A stretch of 64,000 nt of DNA from Denitratisoma sp. DHT3 (GTDB taxonomy: Bacteria; Pseudomonadota; Gammaproteobacteria; Burkholderiales; Rhodocyclaceae), in NCBI RefSeq assembly GCF_007833355.1, contig NZ_CP020914.1, positions 2,280,047-2,344,046 of the forward strand, read 5' to 3'. A program made the translations under genes and the position numbers. The notes under the pieces are model-generated. The model did no database searches, had not been told where the DNA came from, and saw nothing but the letters and a program-made list of their open reading frames with translations. Positions 8,765 through 16,443 of the stretch are shown here, piece after piece (positions within the stretch are counted from its first letter, which is position 1; each line of letters opens with the position of its first letter).

Positions 8765-10094
8765 GGTCTATCTCGTGGAGTGGGTCACCATAGTCGCCAT
8801 TTCCAACAGCCTCGGCGCCGCAAAAAGGACAATTCGGCTTGGACGACGATTGAGTTGGATTCATACGCGAATCGGCACCGTTGTAGTACACGTAGCGCCC
8901 TCTGTGGGGAATACCTGTAACTGCGGATAGCGCCATCGTTACTGCGAGCGACGCCGCAGTGGACGTCAGAGATATCACTGCCGGCTGCTTTACGGCGTTT
9001 GCATTCGAGAAATAAGGGTCCGCCTGACGTTGCTCAGGGGTCATGAGTTCATGCCGTATTCTCTTGGCGTCAAGCCGATCCATACACCATAAACACGGCA
9101 GGCCCGGCGCCAACATTGTCGCCTGAGCGCCATAAAAAAGGGGGACGCCTTCATTTTTTTGGATTACCACGCCCATATCGATAACCGGAATCATGTACTT
9201 GTAGGCAATCCGGTTAAGTTGATCGCGACTTGCGTGAGAGTCCGTGCAACAGAAGATGAGGTCGGCATCTACCAGTCTCCGTCCAACACCTCTCTTTGTC
9301 ACGTCCGCGCGGATGGGAACTATGGACGGACTGGCTCGCGCCTCTCGGATCACGCGCTCAGCCACTTCAATTTTCGGGCGATTAATATCTCCCTCAGTGG
9401 CGCCGTAGATGCGGTTTAGATTGGTCCTATCAACAACATCCCAGTCCACCAAGATGTACTGATCAATGCCGAGGCGGGACAACTGATAGACAATGGCCGA
9501 ACCAGTGCCGCCAAATCCGACAATGGCTACCCTCAGACTGTGCAACCGCCGCTGCCCTTCCTCACCAAAGGCGAGAATTTGGCGGTTGTGCTGGTCCTCT
9601 AGAAGCACAGCCTCTCCGGTATTGCAGGCGAAATGCAGTTCTGCTCCTACCTCCACCACCCGAATTGGTTCGCCGCTGGTCATTATCCTCGCGTCGAAAC
9701 CTGTGTTTCCAACAAGTAACGATGCATGGGGAACTCCGGGGCTGCGATAGTCCATGTACGGGCCCAGTTGACGCTCGGCGTCATCGTCTATGGAAGAAAA
9801 TTCCGGCCTATCCTGCATTGGATGGCTATGGCAGTAAATCAGGGACCAACCTCGGTCTTTGGCGCGACGTTCTAACGGGATCGCAAAATCCGGGGAGAGA
9901 CGAACCCTTGTTGGCGTCCGGCAATCGTAGTCACCTTCTGCTGGCAGGTGAATCTCTTTGACTAGTAGCCGGAATCCGTCGGCCCGAGCGGCGGGTGTCG
10001 CCAATAGAATCGCGGCACTCTCCCTCGACTTGTCATCAAGAAGTGCTTGCTTTAGCCGTTGAAGTTCGGGAGCCTTAAAAACCAAATCAATCAT
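8751..10094 (-). CDS. fused JAB/MPN deubiquitinase and E1-like ThiF adenylyltransferase
   Basis: This 447-residue protein has two enzymes in one chain. Residues about 1-150 are a JAB (JAMM) metalloprotease with H89-S-H91-P and S101-x-x-D104. Residues about 180-400 are a ThiF/E1 domain with the nucleotide loop GFGGTG (193-198). CLWC (334-337) and a C-terminal CPFC make a probable zinc knuckle, and C282/C283 are candidate thioester cysteines. It should trim and activate the small ubiquitin-like protein two genes upstream. ATG 10094 overlaps the E2 stop by 4 bp; an earlier in-frame ATG at 10187 would lie inside the E2 gene. Bil-type operons usually encode the JAB and E1 enzymes separately, so the fusion is noteworthy. 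Confidence 0.88.
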   Translation of the reverse strand: MIDLVFKAPELQRLKQALLDDKSRESAAILLATPAARADGFRLLVKEIHLPAEGDYDCRTPTRVRLSPDFAIPLERRAKDRGWSLIYCHSHPMQDRPEFSSIDDDAERQLGPYMDYRSPGVPHASLLVGNTGFDARIMTSGEPIRVVEVGAELHFACNTGEAVLLEDQHNRQILAFGEEGQRRLHSLRVAIVGFGGTGSAIVYQLSRLGIDQYILVDWDVVDRTNLNRIYGATEGDINRPKIEVAERVIREARASPSIVPIRADVTKRGVGRRLVDADLIFCCTDSHASRDQLNRIAYKYMIPVIDMGVVIQKNEGVPLFYGAQATMLAPGLPCLWCMDRLDAKRIRHELMTPEQRQADPYFSNANAVKQPAVISLTSTAASLAVTMALSAVTGIPHRGRYVYYNGADSRMNPTQSSSKPNCPFCGAEAVGNGDYGDPLHEIDHESE

Positions 10095-10480
10095 TCCAGG
10101 CGCTCCAATCGGTCGCGGATCGTGCTCATGTACGAACACAAGTCGCAGGTCGCAGGATTCCAATTGTTCACATGCCAGGAGAACCAACGGGATCCCGGCG
10201 GCGCCATAAGGTGTGGATTGGAAGTCTGGCTGTTCTTCGGCTCACCGCCAGCGACAAATCGCAGATCTTCCGACCAAAAGCAGTCGGGGGCAGCGGACGG
10301 ATAACCATCCGGAACCGTGAACCAGATTGCAGTCGCAGCTTTATTCCAGCCAGCTGGTAGATCTACTGCCGGAATATAGATGCTGTGGGTCCGGTGTCCT
10401 TGGTCTTGCCGAATCACCACATCGGAGAAACGTTCTTTCAGCCGAAAAAAATGCCGTTCCAGCGTACTTCCGGGTTCCAT
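10091..10480 (-). CDS. prokaryotic E2-like (UBC family E) conjugating protein
   Basis: This 129-residue protein lies between the Ubl and E1 genes. The Pro-rich middle (VPDGYPSAAPDCFW, near 56-69) matches the YP-x-x-P core of E2 folds, and the W-F-S-W-H and NWNP motifs near 99-109 match the prokaryotic E2 family E. Candidate catalytic cysteines are C67, C112 and C115; which one carries the thioester cannot be decided here. The start at 10480 is one base after the Ubl stop, with GGAGT as ribosome site. Predicted to receive the activated Ubl from the JAB-E1 protein and pass it to a target. Confidence 0.8.
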   Translation of the reverse strand: MEPGSTLERHFFRLKERFSDVVIRQDQGHRTHSIYIPAVDLPAGWNKAATAIWFTVPDGYPSAAPDCFWSEDLRFVAGGEPKNSQTSNPHLMAPPGSRWFSWHVNNWNPATCDLCSYMSTIRDRLERLE

Positions 10481-10481
10481 T

Positions 10482-10772
10482 TCAGACTCCAAAATCGGCA
10501 TTCGGACGACTATGGAAGTGCAGCGGTCCACCATTGCCATGTCCGTGGGAAACATCGATCGGGTCGTTGTCGCCAATCGTGCGATCGGCCTCGTTGCCGT
10601 TACCCTCAAGCACGAGGGTATGGTTGGGGTCGAATGTCTTTCCAGCCGCGCGAATTGCATCCTTGATTTGGGCCCCCGTCAGGACCGCCTGAGTCACGTC
10701 GATCTTCTCACCTACGAAAAAGAAGAACTGATTCTCGTGCGGCGTGCCTTCCTTAACTTTTCCAGTTTCCAT
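10482..10772 (-). CDS. ubiquitin-like protein (single multiubiquitin-type domain)
   Basis: This is a 96-residue beta-grasp-like protein of the multiubiquitin family. A short variable leader is followed by FFFFVGEKIDV, a helix TGAQIKDAIRAAG, TLVLEG and a final strand LHFHSRP ending ADFGV. The penultimate residue is Gly95, so removal of one Val by the JAB enzyme would expose a C-terminal glycine; an internal GG at 81-82 is probably within the fold. The start ATG 10772 has GGAGAT seven bases upstream; an in-frame ATG at 10850 lies in the promoter region and is less likely. It is the first gene of the conjugation operon and divergent from the WYL regulator. Confidence 0.82.
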   Translation of the reverse strand: METGKVKEGTPHENQFFFFVGEKIDVTQAVLTGAQIKDAIRAAGKTFDPNHTLVLEGNGNEADRTIGDNDPIDVSHGHGNGGPLHFHSRPNADFGV

Positions 10773-10905
10773 CGTTACATCTCCATATAGAAATATTGCT
10801 GGCGAGAAAATACATATAAATACTATACGTACCATGCCAGCTGGCCGCATGATAGTATGGGTATAATTTCTATGTCAACATAATTTATATACGTATCGGA
10901 GGCTT
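10773..10905. promoter_or_regulatory. divergent promoter and operator region of the Ubl operon and WYL regulator
   Basis: This AT-rich 133-bp gap separates divergent genes. A near-palindrome is centred on GCCAGCTGGC (10836-10845): CATG flanks it on both sides (10833-10836 and 10848-10851), and ATACTA (10820-10825) faces TAGTAT (10853-10858). TATAAT at 10862-10867 can serve as the -10 for the WYL gene, and TATAGTAT-like sequence on the minus strand for the Ubl operon. CapW/BrxR regulators bind such inverted repeats and hold the divergent defence operon silent, so this is the expected operator. Confidence 0.55.
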
Positions 10906-11784
10906 GTGAAAAAACAAAGTCGGGCATGGAGTGCCGAGGCTAGACTCCAGTTCATCGAGTTCAGGCTTTACTGGGAAGGGCGAATCAATCGAGCGGACCT
11001 AATTAGCCATTTCGGCATATCGGTTCCGCAATCGTCCCTTGACCTGAGAAGCTACCTAGAACTTGCACCAGGCAATGTCGAATACGACAGTCGACGGAAG
11101 GCTTACTTTGCGACAAGTAGTTTCAAACCGGTGCTTACTACACCGAACGCGAGAGACTACCTAGCGCAGCTTGAAATGCTCCAAGCCGAGCAAGACAGCC
11201 CGTTTTCTCATCGTTCGTTTGTTAGCGTTCCGCCAAGCTTTGACATCGCGCCATTCCCCGAACGGGTAGTGGATCCGCAAACCCTCAAACGCGTGCTTCA
11301 TGCCATTCGGGAGCGACGGGCACTGCACATGGAGTACCAGTCGATGAACCGACCGGAGCCCATTTGGCGTTGGATATCGCCTCACGCCATCGGGTCCGAT
11401 GGCTTTCGATGGCATATCAGAGCCTACTGCTACGAAAACAATAAATTCATCGACTTCGTTTTCGGCAGAATATTGGCGATTGGGGAGTCGAAGGACAGTG
11501 AAGTTGACCCCAGCGAAGACTCGGCCTGGAACAATTGGATCGAACTAACGATTGGGCCAAATCCTTCATTGGCTGGCGGGCCACGCAGAGTAATCGAACT
11601 CGACTACGGTATGGTTGGAGGCCTGACGAAGCTCATAGTCCGTGAGGCTCTGTCATCGTATCTGAAAAAACGACTTGGCCTCATTGCCAACATCGCCAGC
11701 TCAGAAGCCGCTCACGAAGATAAACAGGCAGGTCAACAACATATTGTTCTGATCAGGGAGGAACGGGTTAGCGCTAGATCATGA
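10906..11784 (+). CDS. WYL-domain transcriptional regulator, CapW/BrxR type
   Basis: This 292-residue protein starts with a winged helix-turn-helix (about residues 8-75, including RINRADLISHFGIS). A linker strand region follows, then a WYL domain (about 120-205) with MEYQS, an RWISP segment, WHIRAYC and FVFGRI in the expected order, and a C-terminal extension. Such proteins repress defence operons such as CBASS and BREX and release them on infection, probably after sensing a nucleic-acid ligand through the WYL domain. The GTG start has CGGAGG just upstream. It is divergent from the Ubl operon; whether it also controls the methylase operon is unknown. Confidence 0.88.
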   Translation: MKKQSRAWSAEARLQFIEFRLYWEGRINRADLISHFGISVPQSSLDLRSYLELAPGNVEYDSRRKAYFATSSFKPVLTTPNARDYLAQLEMLQAEQDSPFSHRSFVSVPPSFDIAPFPERVVDPQTLKRVLHAIRERRALHMEYQSMNRPEPIWRWISPHAIGSDGFRWHIRAYCYENNKFIDFVFGRILAIGESKDSEVDPSEDSAWNNWIELTIGPNPSLAGGPRRVIELDYGMVGGLTKLIVREALSSYLKKRLGLIANIASSEAAHEDKQAGQQHIVLIREERVSARS

Positions 11785-12100
11785 CGTGACTAGGGACTTG
11801 GTGTTGGGCATTTTTCGATATTGTCAGGCCGCTGAAAGTCTAGGAAGTTCCGGGCTGCAGAGAAAAGCAGCCTTTCAGGAATTCGATGCTGCCAAAGGCA
11901 GCAATCTAGCTCATTGCTGACGTAGTCACCGTACCTCACCGCCGACGGCTTGGCCGAGTTGTGTGAATAGGCACTACGGCAGCTTACGAGTGAAGCATGC
12001 TGTCCGATTCCGAGCCGTAGGCTAATGTCAGCAAGGCCGATTACTGATATTCCGGAGAAAGTCCGTAACGGGCGCAGATGTGCGCCTGTTCATTCTGTTT
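11785..12100. other. gene-free stretch with a hairpin
   Basis: No coding frame is supported in these 316 bases. A perfect 7-bp stem with AAA loop (TGCTGCC/GGCAGCA, 11887-11903) may end the WYL transcript, though no T-run follows. A second, longer-range inverted match (ACGGCT near 11943 and AGCCGT near 12014) may be chance. Confidence 0.4.
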
Positions 12101-12685
12101 TCAGCTTCTGGCAAAGGCGAGTAAAGGCGCAATGTCGCGCGCGTCGGCGGCTTGCAGTGCGGTGATGTAGTCCTTGCGAGTGTCGTTGGCGTCGACCAAG
12201 CTCTTGCTGCCCCAACTGAATCGAGGCTTGCCCAAGCGCTCAACCAGCAGGTCCGCCATCATCCGGGCATGACGTCCGTTTCCGTTGGGAAACGGATGAA
12301 TGGCGACGAGCCGGTGGTGGAAGCGGACGGCGATCTCGTCGGCCGGGAAGATACCGTGCTCGACCTGATAACGCACATCATCGAGCAACTTTTTCAGATC
12401 AACGCCAATGCAGAGCCAATCGACACCGATGTTCTTGTCGGACTTGCGAAAATCGCCGGCCCACTTCCAGGTTTCGCCGAACATCTGCTGGTGCAGCTGA
12501 CGCAGGAAACCCTCGTTGAGGATTTCCTTGCGCTGCTTGCGCGCCCAGCGCTCACCCTGGACGATGTTGAGCTGCTCCCATTCGTTCAGATCGCCCTGGG
12601 TGGTGATGTGACTGGGGATCAGGCTGGCGAGTTCGTCTGCATCAAGTGGGGTGGCACCAGGTGGATAGGCAAGCTGGACAGTCAT
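12101..12685 (-). CDS. mobile mystery protein B, Fic/DOC family
   Basis: This 194-residue protein contains the Fic active-site loop HPF-x-NGNGRxxR at residues 130-141, with Asn where most Fic enzymes have Asp or Glu. Upstream GETWKWAGDFR (70-80) is typical of the family. Fic proteins transfer AMP or related groups to target proteins. The gene overlaps the HTH gene by 4 bp (ATGA); together they match the mobile mystery protein A/B pairs seen on many mobile elements. It is probably the toxin-like member. The catalytic His, Gly and Arg residues are present, so it is likely active. Confidence 0.88.
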   Translation of the reverse strand: MTVQLAYPPGATPLDADELASLIPSHITTQGDLNEWEQLNIVQGERWARKQRKEILNEGFLRQLHQQMFGETWKWAGDFRKSDKNIGVDWLCIGVDLKKLLDDVRYQVEHGIFPADEIAVRFHHRLVAIHPFPNGNGRHARMMADLLVERLGKPRFSWGSKSLVDANDTRKDYITALQAADARDIAPLLAFARS

Positions 12686-13185
12686 TTGGCCGGCCGCTCC
12701 CTTTCCGACACTTCTTTACCCGCCCCTCGCCATAGGGTGCGGCGCGATCCCTTGAGGAGCTCTTCGGCCAGGACGCGAGTCTGCAACTCGACCGCCTCCC
12801 GGGAGGTCGATTGTGCTTCCAGTGCCATGGTGTGGCTGACAGCGGCCATCTGCTGGCGCGCCAGAGTCATGGCCCGGCTTTTCAGGGTATCGGCGAGGCT
12901 CTGCTTCGGCACCAGGGCGTAGTGCAGTTCGCAGCCCAAGGCTTCGGCGACGCGCCGCAGAGTACCCAGGCTGATGGTGTCATCTGCCTCGGATGTTTCC
13001 AACCGGGTCACCGTGGAGGTGGCGACGCCGAGCCTTGCCGCCAGGTGGGCGGCGGCCATGCCCAGGCTCTCGCGGATGGCCTTGATCCAGCCAGACGGCG
13101 GACGCGACGACAAATCGGCATCTCGCCAGCGGTTCAAGGCAGCATCGAGCTGGCGAAGCTTGAGTTCGGAGAAGTTCAATTTCAT
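12682..13185 (-). CDS. mobile mystery protein A, XRE-type HTH protein
   Basis: This is a 167-residue protein from ATG 13185 (a TTG at 13197 is in frame). The helix-turn-helix covers about residues 30-85: AIRESLGMAAAHLAARLGV, then STVTRLE and TLRRVAEALGCEL. The rest is helical. It is the regulator and probable antitoxin partner of the Fic protein whose gene overlaps its end. A perfect CAAACT-4 nt-AGTTTG repeat just upstream is the likely autoregulatory operator. Confidence 0.85.
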   Translation of the reverse strand: MKLNFSELKLRQLDAALNRWRDADLSSRPPSGWIKAIRESLGMAAAHLAARLGVATSTVTRLETSEADDTISLGTLRRVAEALGCELHYALVPKQSLADTLKSRAMTLARQQMAAVSHTMALEAQSTSREAVELQTRVLAEELLKGSRRTLWRGAGKEVSERERPAK

Positions 13186-13202
13186 AGCATTGCCCAATAA
13201 CG

Positions 13203-13218
13203 CAAACTATACAGTTTG
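13203..13218. promoter_or_regulatory. operator-like inverted repeat of the mobile mystery pair
   Basis: CAAACT and AGTTTG face each other across 4 bases, 18 bp upstream of the HTH gene start. An XRE-family autorepressor encoded next door would be expected to bind such a site. Confidence 0.5.
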
Positions 13219-13420
13219 TATATAGCATTATAGAGCAATACATACAAATTATTTATTGCGTCACGAAGCAATCATTACAATCACAAGCGACTCGATCTGT
13301 TAGGGTCTTTCTGGTGTTACAGACTTTGTCCGTGACATGATTAACTTCGGTGACCGCCGCCGTAACTGCCAAGCACTCTTTTCGCGGCTCACAACTATCC
13401 GGCCTTGAGCTTCAGCACCG

Positions 13421-13630
13421 TCAGGTGCGGTGAGAAGGTGCCCGATCTTCCAGATGGGAGAGCCAGATCTGGGCACTGAGGAGACTGGTACGAACACCGT
13501 AGGTCAAAAAAGCCGGGGCAGAAAGGTAATCCTCAAATGAACTTGAGGTACCAAAATTGACGCTAACAGCTAGGCAAATGGCTGCCAAAATTGCCTTGGG
13601 TGTTGCCGTAGACCTCTGATATTGATAATT
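13421..13630 (-). pseudogene. decayed fragment resembling the 5' region of the recombinase
   Basis: In the same frame as in the left repeat, this copy reads SVNFGTSSSFEDY, then FLTYGVRTS, against SVNSGTSSSFEDC and FFTYGLARS at the left end. It then diverges and stops at 13421-13423. There is no ATG. Either it is a cut-off relic of a related recombinase gene or the similarity reflects selection on the DNA site itself. The remaining bases 13219-13420 hold nothing I recognise. Confidence 0.4.
13496..13610. repeat. right direct repeat, candidate recombination site
   Basis: This is the gapless partner of 2733-2847 (about 80% identical, core 13528-13569 at 40/42). It has the same CCTCAA/TTGAGG inverted repeat at 13531-13548. 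Just outside, GCACTAC-G-GTAGTGC (13655-13669) is a perfect palindrome not preserved in the left copy. Confidence 0.7.
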
Positions 13631-13696
13631 TTAAGGCATTAGTAACATCTTTTGGCACTACGGTAGTGCTAGTTATTGTTCGGATTCATAATCTTC

Positions 13697-13725
13697 AAAC
13701 GGCTCTCCCTCGGGAGGGCCGTTTT
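13697..13725. terminator. strong intrinsic terminator at the right island edge
   Basis: AAACGGC and GCCGTTT pair, with an inner CTCCC/GGGAG stem, and a T-rich tail follows on the plus strand. It marks the border between island and signalling genes. The following 13726-13888 holds no supported gene. Confidence 0.75.
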
Positions 13726-13888
13726 CGTTTGGGTGCAGGCGGGAAAGTCGCCCGGCCGCAGCGGATGCGTCCTTGGTGGACTCCTTCCATGGAATGGAAA
13801 GGGCTACATGGGGATTGTAAGCCCCCTCCTCGCGCCCATGGAGGGAAACAGGGATGAATGCCGGGCGACTGATGGACACGCCTCGTAA

Positions 13889-14335
13889 CTACTTGCCTTC
13901 CCCTGTATAGATAAGTACAAGCTCCACCACCGAGCTGACATGCAGCTTTTCCATCATGTGCCCACGATGGTTATCGACGGTGCGGGAAGATATCCCCAAC
14001 TTTTCTCCAATTTCACGGCTTGAATTACCCTGGGCGACCAGTTTCAAGATCTTCAGTTCGGTCGCTGTCAGCAGAGCCAAGCGAGCCTCGGTGGCGCGAC
14101 GCTGCATGTCCTTCACGTAGAGCAACTTGCTTTCAGCAATAGCCCGCAGCACCTTGTCCAGGAAGGTTTGATGCGCGAACGGCTTTTCAATGTAATCGAA
14201 AGCTCCAGACTTCATGGCCTCGACAGCGGTACCGACCTCGGCATACCCGGTGATGAATATGACGGGAACGGTATAGCCTTGCTCGCGCAACAGGCGCAGG
14301 ACGGCATTGATCCGCCGGACCTTGCCATGAGAGAT
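13889..14335 (-). pseudogene. FixJ/NarL-type response regulator lacking its N-terminus
   Basis: The frame covers the second half of a receiver domain (PVIFITGYA, then the switch Lys in IEKPF) and an intact LuxR-type helix-turn-helix (LTATELKILKLVAQG, then SSREIGEKLGISSRTVDNH). Upstream, the frame is closed by a TGA only a few codons before this part, so the acidic pocket and phospho-Asp half is missing. No ATG is available; TTG 14290 would give a 133-residue protein. Truncation or frameshift is more likely than a functional short regulator. It lies between the island terminator and the CpxR-like gene, so loss may date from the island's arrival. Confidence 0.7.
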
Positions 14336-14470
14336 TTCCTTTCAGATTCGATAGACGTGGCAATGCCGCCGAGAACGGCCTGCATACCGGCCAGATTTTC
14401 CCAGCCCTTGGGGTAAATCTCTGTAAAAGTGGCTCAGGCATGGTGTCTTGTGCCATAACATCCCGTCACC

Positions 14471-15190
14471 ATGAACCCCGACGACTCACCATTCACCCAG
14501 ATGAATGTCCTGCTGGTCGATGATGATCGGGAGCTGGTAGACCTGATACGCGACTATCTCAATCGTGAGGGGTTTGCGGTCACCTGCGCATACGATGGCA
14601 TTCAAGGTGTGGAAGCGGCCTTGTCGGGCAAGCACGACATTGTTGTTCTTGATGTGATGATGTCGGGATGCGATGGATTCCAGGCACTGACAAGGATTCG
14701 GGCGGTCAGTTCGATTCCCGTCCTGATGCTGACTGCTCGCGGCGACGATGGCGACCGTGTCGCCGGACTTGAGCACGGCGCCGACGACTACGTGCCGAAA
14801 CCCTGCTCCCCGCGCGAACTGGCTGCCCGGTTGCGCGCCATTCTGAAACGGGTCGGCATGCGTTCTCAAACCGAGAGCAACGCAGACCAGCCGATCAGCC
14901 TTGGCCGCTTCTCGATCTGCCCTGCGCAACGGCTCGCGACCGACCACGACAGGCCACTTGAACTCACCAGTACCGAATTCAGCGTGCTGGAAGTATTGGC
15001 CCGCAATGCCGGAAAGGTCGTCAGCAAAGAAGAACTTTCCCTACAGGCGCTGGGGCGTCCGATGACGCGGTTCGACCGCAGCATCGATGTGCACATCCAC
15101 AGCATCCGCAACAAGATGCAGCCTCTGGAAGACGGACGGTCGCGCATCCAGACCATCATCCGCAAGGGTTACCAGCTGCTTTCGGGATAG
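14471..15190 (+). CDS. OmpR-family response regulator, CpxR-like
   Basis: This 239-residue protein has a receiver domain (about residues 11-125) with the acidic pair in VDDD (16-19), phospho-Asp D61 in VVLDVMM and the conserved Lys in VPKPCSP. A winged-helix DNA-binding domain (about 140-236) has LTSTEFSVLEVL and DVHIHSIRNK. The next gene is its kinase, beginning one base after the stop. A second possible start lies at the internal Met11. It likely regulates envelope-stress or metal-related genes, as CpxR homologues do, but the target is not visible here. Confidence 0.9.
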   Translation: MNPDDSPFTQMNVLLVDDDRELVDLIRDYLNREGFAVTCAYDGIQGVEAALSGKHDIVVLDVMMSGCDGFQALTRIRAVSSIPVLMLTARGDDGDRVAGLEHGADDYVPKPCSPRELAARLRAILKRVGMRSQTESNADQPISLGRFSICPAQRLATDHDRPLELTSTEFSVLEVLARNAGKVVSKEELSLQALGRPMTRFDRSIDVHIHSIRNKMQPLEDGRSRIQTIIRKGYQLLSG

Positions 15191-15205
15191 ATGATGATGA
15201 TGATG
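15191..15205. repeat. five tandem ATG triplets at a start codon
   Basis: The kinase gene begins with (ATG)5, immediately after the preceding stop codon. Gain or loss of triplets keeps the frame but changes the number of start codons. Confidence 0.85.
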
Positions 15206-16288
15206 AAAACAAGCCGCTTGTTCTGGAAGTTCTTCATCATCCTGTGGCTGGCGCAATTCGCCACGGCGCTCGGTGTGGGCGTCTTGATCTGGACCCATCG
15301 CCATGAGGATCGGCCGCGTCTCCATGAATTCCGTGAGGCACCTGGTGGCCCGGAAGCCTCTCCTCCCCATCAGCCGCCGGTGCCGCCAAGATCGATCCTT
15401 CCGCCCTTGATGCCGGTTGCGGTAGGCAGCGTGGTGAGCCTGCTCTTCGCCTGGTGGCTGGCAGGCTACTTCGCTCGTCCGATCCGAACCTTGCATGAAG
15501 CCTTTGAAGCCGAAGCCAACGGCAAGCTGGATACCCGGATCGGCACGCGGATGGGAAGTGGCCAGAACGAGCTGGTTGCCCTCGGGCAAGACTTCGACCG
15601 CATGGCAGAACGCTTGCAACAACTGGTCGAAAGCCAGCGCAGGTTGCTGCATGATGTCTCCCACGAATTGCGATCGCCGCTGGCCCGTTTGCAGGCCGCT
15701 GCCGATCTGTTGCAGCAGCAACCTGAACGCGCTCAGGAATTCATCGAAAGGATACAGCGTGATACCGGACGCATTGATACGCTGGTCGGCGAGTTGCTGA
15801 CGCTGGCACGACTGGATGCCGGCACCACCGATGGCCTTGACGAATCGGTCGATTTCGGTGAAATCGTGGCGGACGTCATTGACGATGCCAGTCTCGAAGC
15901 TGCCGCGAAAGCGTGCTCCATCACCACGGATGCAGACGACCCGCTCTTTGTTCGGGGTAACCGCGAACTCCTTCACCGCGCCCTGGAGAACGTCGTGCGA
16001 AATGCCGTGCAATACACGGCGCACAGCTCCAATATCGACGTTTTCGCCCACACTCTCGGGGGAAGACTGGTTGTTGCGGTTGGGGATCGCGGCCCTGGCG
16101 TGCCCGAGGGCGATCTCGAGGCCATGTTTGAACCCTTCTGCCGCGGCAGTGCGCATACGCCTTCTGGCTACGGCCTCGGGCTGGCCATTGCACGCCGCGT
16201 CATACTGACACACCACGGCAGGATTACCGCCGCCAACCGACCCGACGGTGGTTTGCTGGTCACCATCGACCTGCCCGCCGCGAAATAG
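15191..16288 (+). CDS. sensor histidine kinase, CpxA-like
   Basis: This 365-residue membrane kinase has a TM helix at about 11-33, a short Pro/His-rich periplasmic loop (35-72), a second TM at about 75-92, HAMP (92-145), the phosphoacceptor H158 in VSHELRSPLARL, an N box near residues 256-270 and a G box with DRGPGVP. The periplasmic loop (about 40 residues) is far shorter than in E. coli CpxA, which suggests a small or metal ligand or a membrane signal. It starts with five Met codons directly after the regulator's stop, so the two genes form a pair. Confidence 0.9.
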   Translation: MMMMMKTSRLFWKFFIILWLAQFATALGVGVLIWTHRHEDRPRLHEFREAPGGPEASPPHQPPVPPRSILPPLMPVAVGSVVSLLFAWWLAGYFARPIRTLHEAFEAEANGKLDTRIGTRMGSGQNELVALGQDFDRMAERLQQLVESQRRLLHDVSHELRSPLARLQAAADLLQQQPERAQEFIERIQRDTGRIDTLVGELLTLARLDAGTTDGLDESVDFGEIVADVIDDASLEAAAKACSITTDADDPLFVRGNRELLHRALENVVRNAVQYTAHSSNIDVFAHTLGGRLVVAVGDRGPGVPEGDLEAMFEPFCRGSAHTPSGYGLGLAIARRVILTHHGRITAANRPDGGLLVTIDLPAAK

Positions 16289-16443
16289 AGCCTCCGATCG
16301 TCACGGTCATGAAGCCTGCTCTGCGACAGCACGAGTGAATGAGGCGACCCGCGCCGACATGTCGTCGGCGGGTGTGGGGAGATAGCCGTTGATGCCGCTG
16401 CCACGCGCTACCGGTTTTGAAGGGGAAATCCATCGTTCCGTCC

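Larger units (their letters stand above)
2733..13610. mobile_element. defence island cargo bounded by imperfect direct repeats
   Basis: Two 115-bp direct repeats (2733-2847 and 13496-13610) enclose ten protein genes, all of defence or mobile-element type. A large tyrosine recombinase starts in the left repeat and reads outward, and a strong terminator lies just beyond the right repeat. Base composition and codon use here are clearly more AT-rich than in the GC-rich genes from 14.4 kb on. No tRNA gene is visible at either end. The outer ends of the whole element may lie beyond the window, because the recombinase sits outside the repeat-bounded segment. Confidence 0.6.

Noticed and set aside
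2979..10772. Treating the two defence operons as one transcript
   Set aside because: A 350-bp gap with a hairpin and its own inverted repeat separates them, although both read the same way.
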